Below, one piece after another: positions 1 to 6,452 of a stretch of 14,575 nucleotides of DNA. Below the pieces are notes generated by a model. That model saw nothing but the letters and a program-made list of their open reading frames with translations. It was not told where the DNA came from and made no database searches. The translations under genes were made by a program, and so were the position numbers. The first letter of the stretch is position 1. Every line of letters begins with the position of its first letter. Location: positions 1-14,575 of the forward strand of contig JABXKX010000280.1 of the NCBI GenBank assembly GCA_013619035.1, in the 5' to 3' direction. The DNA comes from Peptostreptococcaceae bacterium (GTDB taxonomy: Bacteria > Bacillota_A > Clostridia > Peptostreptococcales > Acidaminobacteraceae).

Positions 1-37
1 GAAAAATTGGTTTGCTACTTGTAGTATCTAATTGCAT
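1..37 (-). CDS. 5' end of a divergent gene, probable GntR-family (YtrA-type) transcriptional regulator, partial
   Basis: Only the first 12 codons lie in the window, reading MQLDTTSSKPIF from an ATG at 37 down to 1. The start is supported by a good ribosome binding site on the minus strand (AAAGGAG, bases 50-44) six bases before the ATG, and by a minus-strand promoter further upstream. The pattern of an acidic/polar stretch followed by S-K-P-I-F is typical of the extreme N-terminus of YtrA-subfamily GntR regulators, which usually continue with an E/L-Q-I motif into the winged helix. The family call is inference from 12 residues. That a gene starts here is better supported than its identity. 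Confidence 0.5.
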   Translation of the reverse strand, partial: MQLDTTSSKPIF

Positions 38-60
38 CAACAGCTCCTTTCTTGTTGTTC

Positions 61-84
61 GGTTAGTTAGTCAAGTAACCAACC
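61..84. promoter_or_regulatory. Inverted repeat, candidate operator of the divergent regulator
   Basis: GGTTAGTTA (61-69) and TAACCAACC (76-84) are inverted copies with 8 of 9 positions matching around a 6-base centre. The repeat lies downstream of the minus-strand -10 and upstream of that gene's ribosome binding site. This is a common place for an autoregulatory operator. The link to the putative GntR protein is inference. Confidence 0.45.
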
Positions 85-96
85 TGCTATGTTTAA

Positions 97-125
97 ACTA
101 TATAATGTTCTTTTGAGGTTGTCAA
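97..125 (-). promoter_or_regulatory. Sigma-A-type promoter for the left-edge divergent gene
   Basis: On the minus strand a perfect -35 (TTGACA, bases 125-120) is separated by 17 bases from a -10 of TATAGT (102-97). The expected start of transcription lies about 50 bases before the ATG at 37, and the inverted repeat at 61-84 falls within the leader. Confidence 0.65.
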
Positions 126-148
126 TGCAATACTATAATAAATATTTG

Positions 149-175
149 TTAGCCACTTTTATTAAAGAGTGCTAA
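149..175. promoter_or_regulatory. Degenerate CIRCE-like element (HrcA operator) upstream of htpG
   Basis: The right arm GAGTGCTAA (167-175) matches the CIRCE consensus arm exactly. The left arm TTAGCCACT (149-157) matches TTAGCACT if one extra C is allowed. The total span of 27 bases equals that of canonical CIRCE (9-9-9). It ends six bases before the htpG -35. CIRCE is the binding site of the heat-shock repressor HrcA in Gram-positive bacteria. Whether this damaged copy still binds is unknown. Confidence 0.5.
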
Positions 176-181
176 AATCTC

Positions 182-210
182 TTGACAATAAAATTGCGCA
201 GTTTTATAAT
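182..210 (+). promoter_or_regulatory. Consensus sigma-A promoter of htpG
   Basis: A perfect -35 (TTGACA, 182-187) and a perfect -10 (TATAAT, 205-210) are 17 bases apart. Transcription should begin near 217, giving a leader of about 60 bases before the ATG at 278. Confidence 0.85.
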
Positions 211-277
211 GTTAATTGGAAATAGTTATAAATGGCTCAAATCGTTGGGATGAGCGCATAAATTAAGGAGTGATTTT

Positions 278-2149
278 ATGAGCACGGAAAAAGGAAGTTT
301 ATCAATACATAGTGAAAACATTTTCCCTATTATCAAAAAATGGTTGTATTCGGATCATGATATTTTCATCAGAGAATTGGTTTCAAATGCTTCAGACGCA
401 ATAACAAAATACAAACAATTGGTATCTATCGGTGAAGCTGAAATGGTAGATGAAGACTTTAAAATAGATATTATTATGAATCAAGCTGAGAATACATTAA
501 CATTTATTGATAATGGTATTGGTATGACGGCTGAAGAAATTAAAATGTATATCAATCAAATTGCATTTTCAGGTGCAGAAGATTTTATAGATAAATACAA
601 AGATAAAGCAGATAAAGATCAAATTATCGGACATTTTGGTTTAGGTTTCTATTCAGCATTTATGGTTGCAGATCATGTACAAATCAACACACTTTCTTAC
701 AACGAAGGCTCACAATCTGCTAAATGGAAATGTGATGGTGGAACAGAATTCGAAATTGAAGAGGGTACAAAAACGACTCGTGGTACAGAAATTAAGTTAT
801 TCTTAGGAGAAGATGGCAACGACTTTAAAGATGAATCTGCTATTAAAAGAACCATTGAAAAATACTGTTCTTTCATGCCTTATGAGATCTACTTCTCAGT
901 AGAAGATAAAGCGCCTCAAAAGGATGAAGAGGGCAATGATATCATCGAGGAGATTGTTCCTATCAATGAAACTACACCTCTTTATGCTAAGAGTCCATCA
1001 GACTGTACAGATGAAGAGTATAAAGCATTTTATTCAAAAACATTTATGGATTTTAAAGAACCTTTATTCTGGATTCACTTGAATATGGATTATCCATTTA
1101 ACTTAAAAGGTATTCTATATTTCCCTAAATTAGGTACTAATTTTGATACCTTAGAAGGTCAAATCAAGTTATACAATAACCAAGTATTTGTTGCAGATAA
1201 CTTAAAAGAGGTTATTCCAGAATTTTTACTTCTATTAAAGGGTGTGATTGATTGTCCAGATCTTCCTCTGAATGTATCGAGAAGTGTGCTTCAAAATGAT
1301 GGTTTTGTTAAGAAAATCTCTGATTATATCGCTAAAAAAGTAGCTGATAAATTAACCGGTTTATTCAAGACTGAAAGAGAGTCATATGAAAACTATTGGG
1401 ATGATATTCACCCATTCATTAAATATGGTGCTTTAAAAGATTCTAAGTTCAATGACAAAGTAAAAGACGTGTTATTGTTTAAATTAACAGATAAGCAGTA
1501 TGTGACTTCTGAAGAATATGTTTTAAGACATGCCGATAAAATTGAAAAAGAAATTTATTATACAACAAATACACTTCAACAAGCACAATACATTCAAAAC
1601 TTACAAGAACATGGTATTGAAGTTGCGGTTTTAGATCATCCTATTGATTCTGCATTCATTTCACATATGGAATCATTAAATCAAGATGTAAAGTATAAAC
1701 GTGTTGATTCAAGTATTTCTGACTTATTAAAAGAAGAAGATGAAGCAGATCATAAAGAGATTGAAGAAAAATTACTAACCGTATTTAAAACCAACACAGG
1801 TGTTGAAACTCTGAAACTTAAAATAGAGTCATTAAAGAACGAAGATTTAGCGGGTATGATTATTCTATCTGAAGAAAGTCGTCGTATGCAAGATATGATG
1901 AAACAATACGGCGCAATGGGTATGGATGCAAGTATGTTCCCAAGTGATGAAACGCTTGTTTTAAACAAGAAAAATTCTCTTGTTAACTATACCATTGATC
2001 ATTTAGAAGACGATGAAGAAGCATTGAAATTAGTTACAGAACAGATTTATGATTTGGCTATGTTAACTCATAAACCTTTAACTGCAGATGCTATGACAAA
2101 GTTTGTAAAACGTAGCAATGATATTTTAAAACGTGCTATAATAAAATAA
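278..2149 (+). CDS. htpG: Molecular chaperone HtpG (Hsp90 family)
   Basis: Cytoplasmic ATP-dependent chaperone that remodels client proteins as a homodimer. At 623 residues it has the usual bacterial HtpG length. The N-terminal GHKL ATPase domain (about 1-215) shows E33 in the RELVSNASDA motif (the catalytic Glu of the family), the adenine-binding DNGIGM (78-83) and the lid/glycine motif GHFGLGFYS (118-126). The middle domain carries LPLNVSRSVLQ, with R335 at the place of the ATP-contacting arginine. The C-terminal dimerisation domain (about 500-623) is intact, without the eukaryotic MEEVD tail. AAGGAG at 265-270 sits seven bases before the ATG. It is probably a single-gene unit: a consensus promoter precedes it, with a CIRCE-like element upstream, and a strong terminator starts six bases after the stop. 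Confidence 0.97.
   Translation: MSTEKGSLSIHSENIFPIIKKWLYSDHDIFIRELVSNASDAITKYKQLVSIGEAEMVDEDFKIDIIMNQAENTLTFIDNGIGMTAEEIKMYINQIAFSGAEDFIDKYKDKADKDQIIGHFGLGFYSAFMVADHVQINTLSYNEGSQSAKWKCDGGTEFEIEEGTKTTRGTEIKLFLGEDGNDFKDESAIKRTIEKYCSFMPYEIYFSVEDKAPQKDEEGNDIIEEIVPINETTPLYAKSPSDCTDEEYKAFYSKTFMDFKEPLFWIHLNMDYPFNLKGILYFPKLGTNFDTLEGQIKLYNNQVFVADNLKEVIPEFLLLLKGVIDCPDLPLNVSRSVLQNDGFVKKISDYIAKKVADKLTGLFKTERESYENYWDDIHPFIKYGALKDSKFNDKVKDVLLFKLTDKQYVTSEEYVLRHADKIEKEIYYTTNTLQQAQYIQNLQEHGIEVAVLDHPIDSAFISHMESLNQDVKYKRVDSSISDLLKEEDEADHKEIEEKLLTVFKTNTGVETLKLKIESLKNEDLAGMIILSEESRRMQDMMKQYGAMGMDASMFPSDETLVLNKKNSLVNYTIDHLEDDEEALKLVTEQIYDLAMLTHKPLTADAMTKFVKRSNDILKRAIIK
2134..2142 (+). promoter_or_regulatory. Possible extended -10 promoter for the downstream PLP-enzyme gene
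   Basis: TGCTATAAT is a perfect extended -10 (TGn plus TATAAT) inside the last codons of htpG. No good -35 is present at 17-18 bases. It would start transcription near 2149, placing the 2155-2180 hairpin at the 5' end of the message for the gene at 2201. It is the only promoter-like sequence seen close to that gene, but it may be chance in AT-rich DNA. Confidence 0.35.
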
Positions 2150-2154
2150 AAGAT

Positions 2155-2186
2155 GACCTATAATCTTTCGATTATAGGTCTTTTCT
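2155..2186 (+). terminator. Rho-independent terminator after htpG
   Basis: GACCTATAATC (2155-2165) and GATTATAGGTC (2170-2180) form a perfect 11-bp stem with a 4-base TTTC loop, followed by TTTTCT. It begins six bases after the htpG stop and ends only about 15 bases before the next gene's start. Confidence 0.88.
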
Positions 2187-2200
2187 ATAGGGAGGGAATT

Positions 2201-3157
2201 ATGAAAAAATTAGATTTAGCAAATTTGCCAACACGTATTGAAAAACTGAGTTTTGAATACAATGATATTAATGTTTACTTAAAAAGAGACGATCAAACTG
2301 GTTTCGAACTCTCTGGTAATAAAGTTAGGAAATTGGAATACTCATTACAGGAAGCACTTGACTTAGGTTGTGACACCGTTATAACATGTGGTGGTATTCA
2401 ATCGAATCATGCAAGAGCAACAGCCATAGCCGCTGTTAAACTTGGACTTCAGGTTCATTTGGTCCTAAAAGAAAATGAAACACCCGCACAAGGGAATTAC
2501 TTTATCAATCAGTTTATCGGCGCTAAAATCCATTTGATTTCAAATGAAACCTATCAAGATAGACATAATTATATGAAAGCTTTAAAAGACAGGATTGATG
2601 TGACCAATAAAGCTTATATCATTCCAGAAGGCGCTTCTAATGGCATTGGAAACTTCGGATACCTCAACGGTTTCTATGAAATACAGAAACAAGAGGAGGC
2701 GTTAGGGATATCATTTGATTATATTGTAATGGCGTATGGTTCAGGTTCTACGTATGCAGGACTTCTAATGGGAGCCAAAGCACTGGAATCTAAAACTCAA
2801 ATAATCGGTTACAATATTTACAATCCTAATATTGATGCTTTTAAGATGGTCAAGACACTTATAGATGAGTCCAAGGTTTATACAGAAGTACCTGATATAG
2901 AAGAAAAAGATGTTCATGTTTCTCCTGAGTATGTTGGACTGGGGTATGCAAAATCATGTCAAGATGAATTGGATTTCATAAAAAACTTTGCAAGAAAAGA
3001 AGGTGTTATGCTAGATACAGTATATACTGGAAAAGCAATGTTTGGTTTGATTTTGGATATTGAACAAGGTAAATATGCAAAAGGTAGTAACGTATTGTTT
3101 ATACATACTGGTGGCCAATTTGGCAACTTTTCAAAAACAGAATTATTTGATTTTTAA
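2201..3157 (+). CDS. PLP-dependent deaminase, probable D-cysteine desulfhydrase (ACC deaminase family)
   Basis: A fold-type II PLP enzyme of 318 residues, close to the family's usual length. The PLP lysine is K41 in SGNKVRKLEY, and IQSNH (66-70) supplies the substrate-carboxylate/PLP contacts. Two positions separate the two activities of this family. ACC deaminases carry Glu and Leu, whereas desulfhydrases carry Ser/Thr and Thr. Here they are T276 (in VYTGKAM) and T303 (in FIHTGG), favouring D-cysteine desulfhydrase, which releases pyruvate, ammonia and sulfide. I chose ATG 2201 because GGAGGG (2191-2196) precedes it by four bases. The in-frame ATG at 2153 lies before the htpG terminator stem and would add 16 residues encoded by the hairpin. 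Related enzymes acting on other D-amino acids cannot be excluded. Confidence 0.85.
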   Translation: MKKLDLANLPTRIEKLSFEYNDINVYLKRDDQTGFELSGNKVRKLEYSLQEALDLGCDTVITCGGIQSNHARATAIAAVKLGLQVHLVLKENETPAQGNYFINQFIGAKIHLISNETYQDRHNYMKALKDRIDVTNKAYIIPEGASNGIGNFGYLNGFYEIQKQEEALGISFDYIVMAYGSGSTYAGLLMGAKALESKTQIIGYNIYNPNIDAFKMVKTLIDESKVYTEVPDIEEKDVHVSPEYVGLGYAKSCQDELDFIKNFARKEGVMLDTVYTGKAMFGLILDIEQGKYAKGSNVLFIHTGGQFGNFSKTELFDF

Positions 3158-3184
3158 TAGCTGATTAATTTCAGCTATTTTTTT
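3156..3184 (+). terminator. Rho-independent terminator after the desulfhydrase gene
   Basis: AATAGCTGA (3156-3164) and TCAGCTATT (3171-3179) form a 9-bp perfect stem with a 6-base loop, running into a T tract (3178-3184). It overlaps the last bases of the stop codon and separates this gene from the alpha-glucan operon. Confidence 0.85.
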
Positions 3185-3185
3185 C

Positions 3186-3213
3186 TTGAATTTTTTTAAG
3201 ATTATGGTATGAT
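3186..3213 (+). promoter_or_regulatory. Promoter of the alpha-glucan operon
   Basis: TTGAAT (3186-3191) and TATGAT (3208-3213) are 16 bases apart, and TGG directly before the -10 makes it an extended -10. Transcription should start near 3220, just before the operator palindromes. It is the only convincing promoter ahead of the five tightly packed genes that follow. Confidence 0.7.
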
Positions 3214-3224
3214 ATAAGTAATTT

Positions 3225-3249
3225 CGGAAACGTTTCCGGAAACGTTATC
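3225..3249. promoter_or_regulatory. Tandem LacI-type operator controlling the alpha-glucan operon
   Basis: CGGAAACGTTTCCG (3225-3238) is a perfect 14-base palindrome with the central CpG typical of LacI/CcpA-family sites. A second copy, GGAAACGTTATC (3238-3249), follows immediately. Its left half is identical and its right half degenerate, and its centre is 12 bases from the first. Lying just downstream of the expected +1, the site would block initiation or early elongation. The obvious candidate binder is the LacI protein encoded 50 bases further on (autoregulation), which is inference. Confidence 0.75.
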
Positions 3250-3301
3250 ATTAAGCAGAATAGCAATTCTATTAATGAAGTTATTCCATTAGGAGCCCAA
3301 T

Positions 3302-4321
3302 ATGAAAACCATAAATATTAAAGACATAGCAAAAGCAGCAGGGGTTGGTGTGAGTACAGTCTCAAGAGTACTGAATGATCAACCTGATGTAAAAGCTTCC
3401 ACTAAAGAAAAAGTATTAAAGGTTATCGCAGAATTAAACTATGTACCAAACAATAGTGCTAGAAATCTAAAACGTCATAAAACAAACCATATTGGTATTT
3501 TTGTTATTGGTGAATACAGTACATTCTTTTCTAAAGTGATTCAAACCATAGAAAAAGAAGTATCCAGTCAAAAATATTCAATCGTTTTACATTTCCATAA
3601 GGAAAATGTGAAGACTTTAGAAGCGGCAGTTGAGTTTGCATTAGAAAAAAGATTGGTTGGTTTAATCTTTCTAGGTGGTGGTTTATTATCATCTGATGAA
3701 GGGTATTTAAAACAATTAAATATTCCTGTTGTATTTGGATCTACGGTCTTAAATGATGATATTGATAAAACATTATACAACAGTGTAACAATCAACAACT
3801 TTGAAGCTGCTTATCATGGCATGATGCATTTGATTAAATCAGGTCATCGAAAAATTGGTTTGATTACAACGAATGATGGTAAAGATAATGTAGCAGAAAA
3901 AAGATATCAAGCATACTTAAAAGCTCTTGAAGATGCCAAACTTTCTCATCATGCGGAGTATGTAACTATTGGTGATTATTCCATAGAATCAGGTTATCAT
4001 GCAATGGAAATGTTATTAAATACAGATGTGACAGCGGTCTTTGCGATAGCTGATTTAATGGCTATTGGTGCGATGAAAGCAGCTCATAACAAAGGTTTAA
4101 TGGTACCAAATGATATCTCGTTACTTGGATTTGATGGTTTGGAGGTTTCTAAATATATGAATCCGAGTTTAACCACAATAGAACAACCGACTGATAGTAT
4201 GGGTAAAAATATAGGATCGGTTATCTTAAAACAATTAAACGATGAAGAAGAAACACAACATATTGTTTTGGACACATCTTTTTATAAAGGACAAACTGTG
4301 AAAGACATGAAAGAGGTGTAA
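3302..4321 (+). CDS. LacI-family transcriptional regulator of the alpha-glucan operon
   Basis: A 339-residue full-length LacI/GalR-type repressor. The N-terminal helix-turn-helix covers about residues 4-24, with VSTVSRVL as the recognition-helix region. The hinge helix (NNSARNLKRH, about 53-62) contains the conserved leucine that inserts at the central CpG of operators. The remainder is a periplasmic-binding-protein-like sugar sensor, including the family signatures SGHRKIGLIT and ISLLGFDGLEVSKYMNPSLT. AGGAG (3291-3295) lies six bases before the ATG. As first gene of the operon, behind a tandem operator with central CpG, it is expected to repress itself and the four catabolic genes until an alpha-glucoside inducer binds. 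The inducer cannot be read from the sequence. The next gene starts one base after its stop codon. Confidence 0.93.
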   Translation: MKTINIKDIAKAAGVGVSTVSRVLNDQPDVKASTKEKVLKVIAELNYVPNNSARNLKRHKTNHIGIFVIGEYSTFFSKVIQTIEKEVSSQKYSIVLHFHKENVKTLEAAVEFALEKRLVGLIFLGGGLLSSDEGYLKQLNIPVVFGSTVLNDDIDKTLYNSVTINNFEAAYHGMMHLIKSGHRKIGLITTNDGKDNVAEKRYQAYLKALEDAKLSHHAEYVTIGDYSIESGYHAMEMLLNTDVTAVFAIADLMAIGAMKAAHNKGLMVPNDISLLGFDGLEVSKYMNPSLTTIEQPTDSMGKNIGSVILKQLNDEEETQHIVLDTSFYKGQTVKDMKEV

Positions 4322-4322
4322 G

Positions 4323-6452
4323 ATGAAGTTTTACGATATAGGTCAACCTTTTGAGACAGAAGCCATTGTTAACTTTGAAGATATTATACAAGTTGATGAT
4401 ATTAAGACTTTATTAGATAAGACTCAATTTGATATAGAAATTGATGAAAAAGTTGTTCTTACTTATAAGCTAACCAGCGAAGATCAGATTTATGGTCTTG
4501 GTGAGAACATGAGAGGTATCAATAAACGTGGTGGTATATATGAGTCGTTCTGTACTGATGATCCGAGTCATCAGCCAGATAGAAAAGCATTATATGGCGC
4601 ACATAATTTCTTTGTAGTAGATACAAAAGATACAAAGATAGGCTGTTTTATTGATTTCCCAACAAAAGTAGAGTTTGATTTTGGATTTACTCATAAAGAC
4701 GAATTGAAAATCACAATAGAAGGGAAAGATGTTAGAGTTTATATGACAACAGCATCAACCGTCACTTCAATTGTATCTGGATTTTTAAAAGCAATTGGAC
4801 CATCATTTATGCCGCCTAAATGGGCATTTGGTTTCCAACAAAGCAGATGGAGTTATCCAAACGCAGAAGCAATTAAAGATATTGCTGAGAAGTTTAAAAC
4901 AGCTGATATCCCATGTGACACGATTTACTTAGATATTGACTATATGAAAGACTTTAAAAACTTTACAGTGGATGAAGAGAGATTCCCTAATTTTAAATCA
5001 TTTGTTTCTGAAATGAAATCAGATGGTTTTAGATTGATTCCGATTATTGATGCAGGCTGTAAGGTAGAAGACGATTATTTCATTTATGAAGAAGGCGTTC
5101 AAAATAGATATTACTGTGAAGATGTAAACAACAAACCATTTGTTGGTGCTGTATGGCCAGGAAAAGTTCATTTTCCTGATTTTTTAAATCCAGAAACAAG
5201 AAAATGGTTTGGGGATCATTACAGTGTTTTAGTGGATCAAGGTATCGAAGGTTTTTGGAATGATATGAACGAACCTGCGATATTCTATTCTGAAAAACGT
5301 TTAAAAGAAGCGATTGAATTTGCTGGTGACAAAAAAGATAAAAACTTAGGTATTTATGATTTCTTTGATTTAAAAGATCATTTTATGGGTCTTTCAAATA
5401 GTGATGAGGACTATAAAGCATTTAATCATCAGTTAGATGGTAAAACATACAATCACTATGATTTACACAATTTATATGGGTACAACATGACGCGTGCAGC
5501 TGGAGAAGCGTTTGAAAGAAACTATCCAGAAAAACGTATGTTATTGTTCTCAAGAGCGTCTTATATTGGTATGCACCGTTATGGTGGCATATGGACTGGA
5601 GATAATCATGCATGGTGGGAACATCTAATATTAAATATTAAGATGATGCCATCGCTTAATATGTGTGGCTTCTTATACTCAGGTGCAGATATTGGTGGTT
5701 TTGGTGGTCATGCCAGTGGAGAACTGTTAACAAGATGGTCTCAATTCGCAGTTTATACACCACTTTTTAGAAATCATGCCTGTATGGGAACAAGACATCA
5801 AGAGCCATTTAGTTTTGAACCTGAAACAACAGGTGTTTTAAGAGATACGGTTAGATACAGATATGCCATGATGAATCATGTGTATTCTGAATTTATGATG
5901 GCTAGAGAAAACAATACCATGTTATTCAGACCGCTTAGTTTTGATTATGAAGATGCACATGTCTCTCAAATAGAAGATCAGTTGATGTATGGATCACATA
6001 TGATGCTGGCTCCGATTTATACGCCAAATGCAAAAGGGCGTTATGTTTACTTACCAGAAGATATGATGTTATGGCGTATACGCTCAAATGAGTCATATGA
6101 CTTAGAAAACTATTCTACAGGACATCACTATATTAATGCTGAGACTCATGAATGGTTAACATTTATTAAGAAAAATCATTTGGTTTTACTCAATGATGTT
6201 AAGAATAATGTAGAAGAGATCACATTAGAAGATCTCCATGTGATTGGCTTTATTGATGATAAAGGATCATACACATTATATACAGATGATGGTATTTCAA
6301 GAGCACCATCACAGGTGTATTTAACTATTGAAGCAACATATGAAAATGGTATTTTAAAACTGTCGCATAGCGGTGAGGTTGGATGCAAGAACATTCACTT
6401 CGATATTATGACCATGGATCAGAAAAGACATAAAGGAGTATATCATGTTTAA
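4323..6452 (+). CDS. GH31 alpha-glucosidase, cytoplasmic
   Basis: A 709-residue glycoside hydrolase family 31 enzyme that releases glucose from the non-reducing end of alpha-glucosides. It has an N-terminal beta-sandwich (about 1-155), a (beta/alpha)8 barrel (about 160-520) and C-terminal beta domains. The catalytic nucleophile is D314 in WNDMNEP (312-318), and the acid/base is D427 in WTGDN. Other family marks are DIDYM, HNLYGYNMTRAAGEAF, SYTGADIGGFGG-like SGADIGGFGG, and RNHACMGTRHQEP. There is no signal peptide or membrane segment, so it acts inside the cell on imported oligosaccharides. AGAGG (4312-4316) lies six bases before the ATG, inside the end of the regulator gene. Its 3' end overlaps malQ by eight bases. 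Preference for alpha-1,4 or alpha-1,6 (isomaltase-like) bonds cannot be settled by eye; other GH31 activities, such as alpha-xylosidase, fit the context less well. Confidence 0.93.
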   Translation: MKFYDIGQPFETEAIVNFEDIIQVDDIKTLLDKTQFDIEIDEKVVLTYKLTSEDQIYGLGENMRGINKRGGIYESFCTDDPSHQPDRKALYGAHNFFVVDTKDTKIGCFIDFPTKVEFDFGFTHKDELKITIEGKDVRVYMTTASTVTSIVSGFLKAIGPSFMPPKWAFGFQQSRWSYPNAEAIKDIAEKFKTADIPCDTIYLDIDYMKDFKNFTVDEERFPNFKSFVSEMKSDGFRLIPIIDAGCKVEDDYFIYEEGVQNRYYCEDVNNKPFVGAVWPGKVHFPDFLNPETRKWFGDHYSVLVDQGIEGFWNDMNEPAIFYSEKRLKEAIEFAGDKKDKNLGIYDFFDLKDHFMGLSNSDEDYKAFNHQLDGKTYNHYDLHNLYGYNMTRAAGEAFERNYPEKRMLLFSRASYIGMHRYGGIWTGDNHAWWEHLILNIKMMPSLNMCGFLYSGADIGGFGGHASGELLTRWSQFAVYTPLFRNHACMGTRHQEPFSFEPETTGVLRDTVRYRYAMMNHVYSEFMMARENNTMLFRPLSFDYEDAHVSQIEDQLMYGSHMMLAPIYTPNAKGRYVYLPEDMMLWRIRSNESYDLENYSTGHHYINAETHEWLTFIKKNHLVLLNDVKNNVEEITLEDLHVIGFIDDKGSYTLYTDDGISRAPSQVYLTIEATYENGILKLSHSGEVGCKNIHFDIMTMDQKRHKGVYHV

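Noticed and set aside
232..261. Nine-codon open frame (MAQIVGMSA) in the htpG leader, and a 5-bp hairpin (235-239 with 251-255) as a leader peptide or RNA thermometer
   Set aside because: The upstream ribosome binding site is weak, the hairpin is short with an 11-base loop, and it does not mask the AAGGAG. No four-U pairing to the ribosome binding site was evident.
2153..2200. In-frame upstream ATG extending the desulfhydrase by 16 residues
   Set aside because: The extension is encoded by the htpG terminator hairpin and has no ribosome binding site. ATG 2201 has GGAGGG.
2201..3157. Annotation as ACC deaminase
   Set aside because: The two diagnostic positions carry Thr and Thr instead of Glu and Leu.
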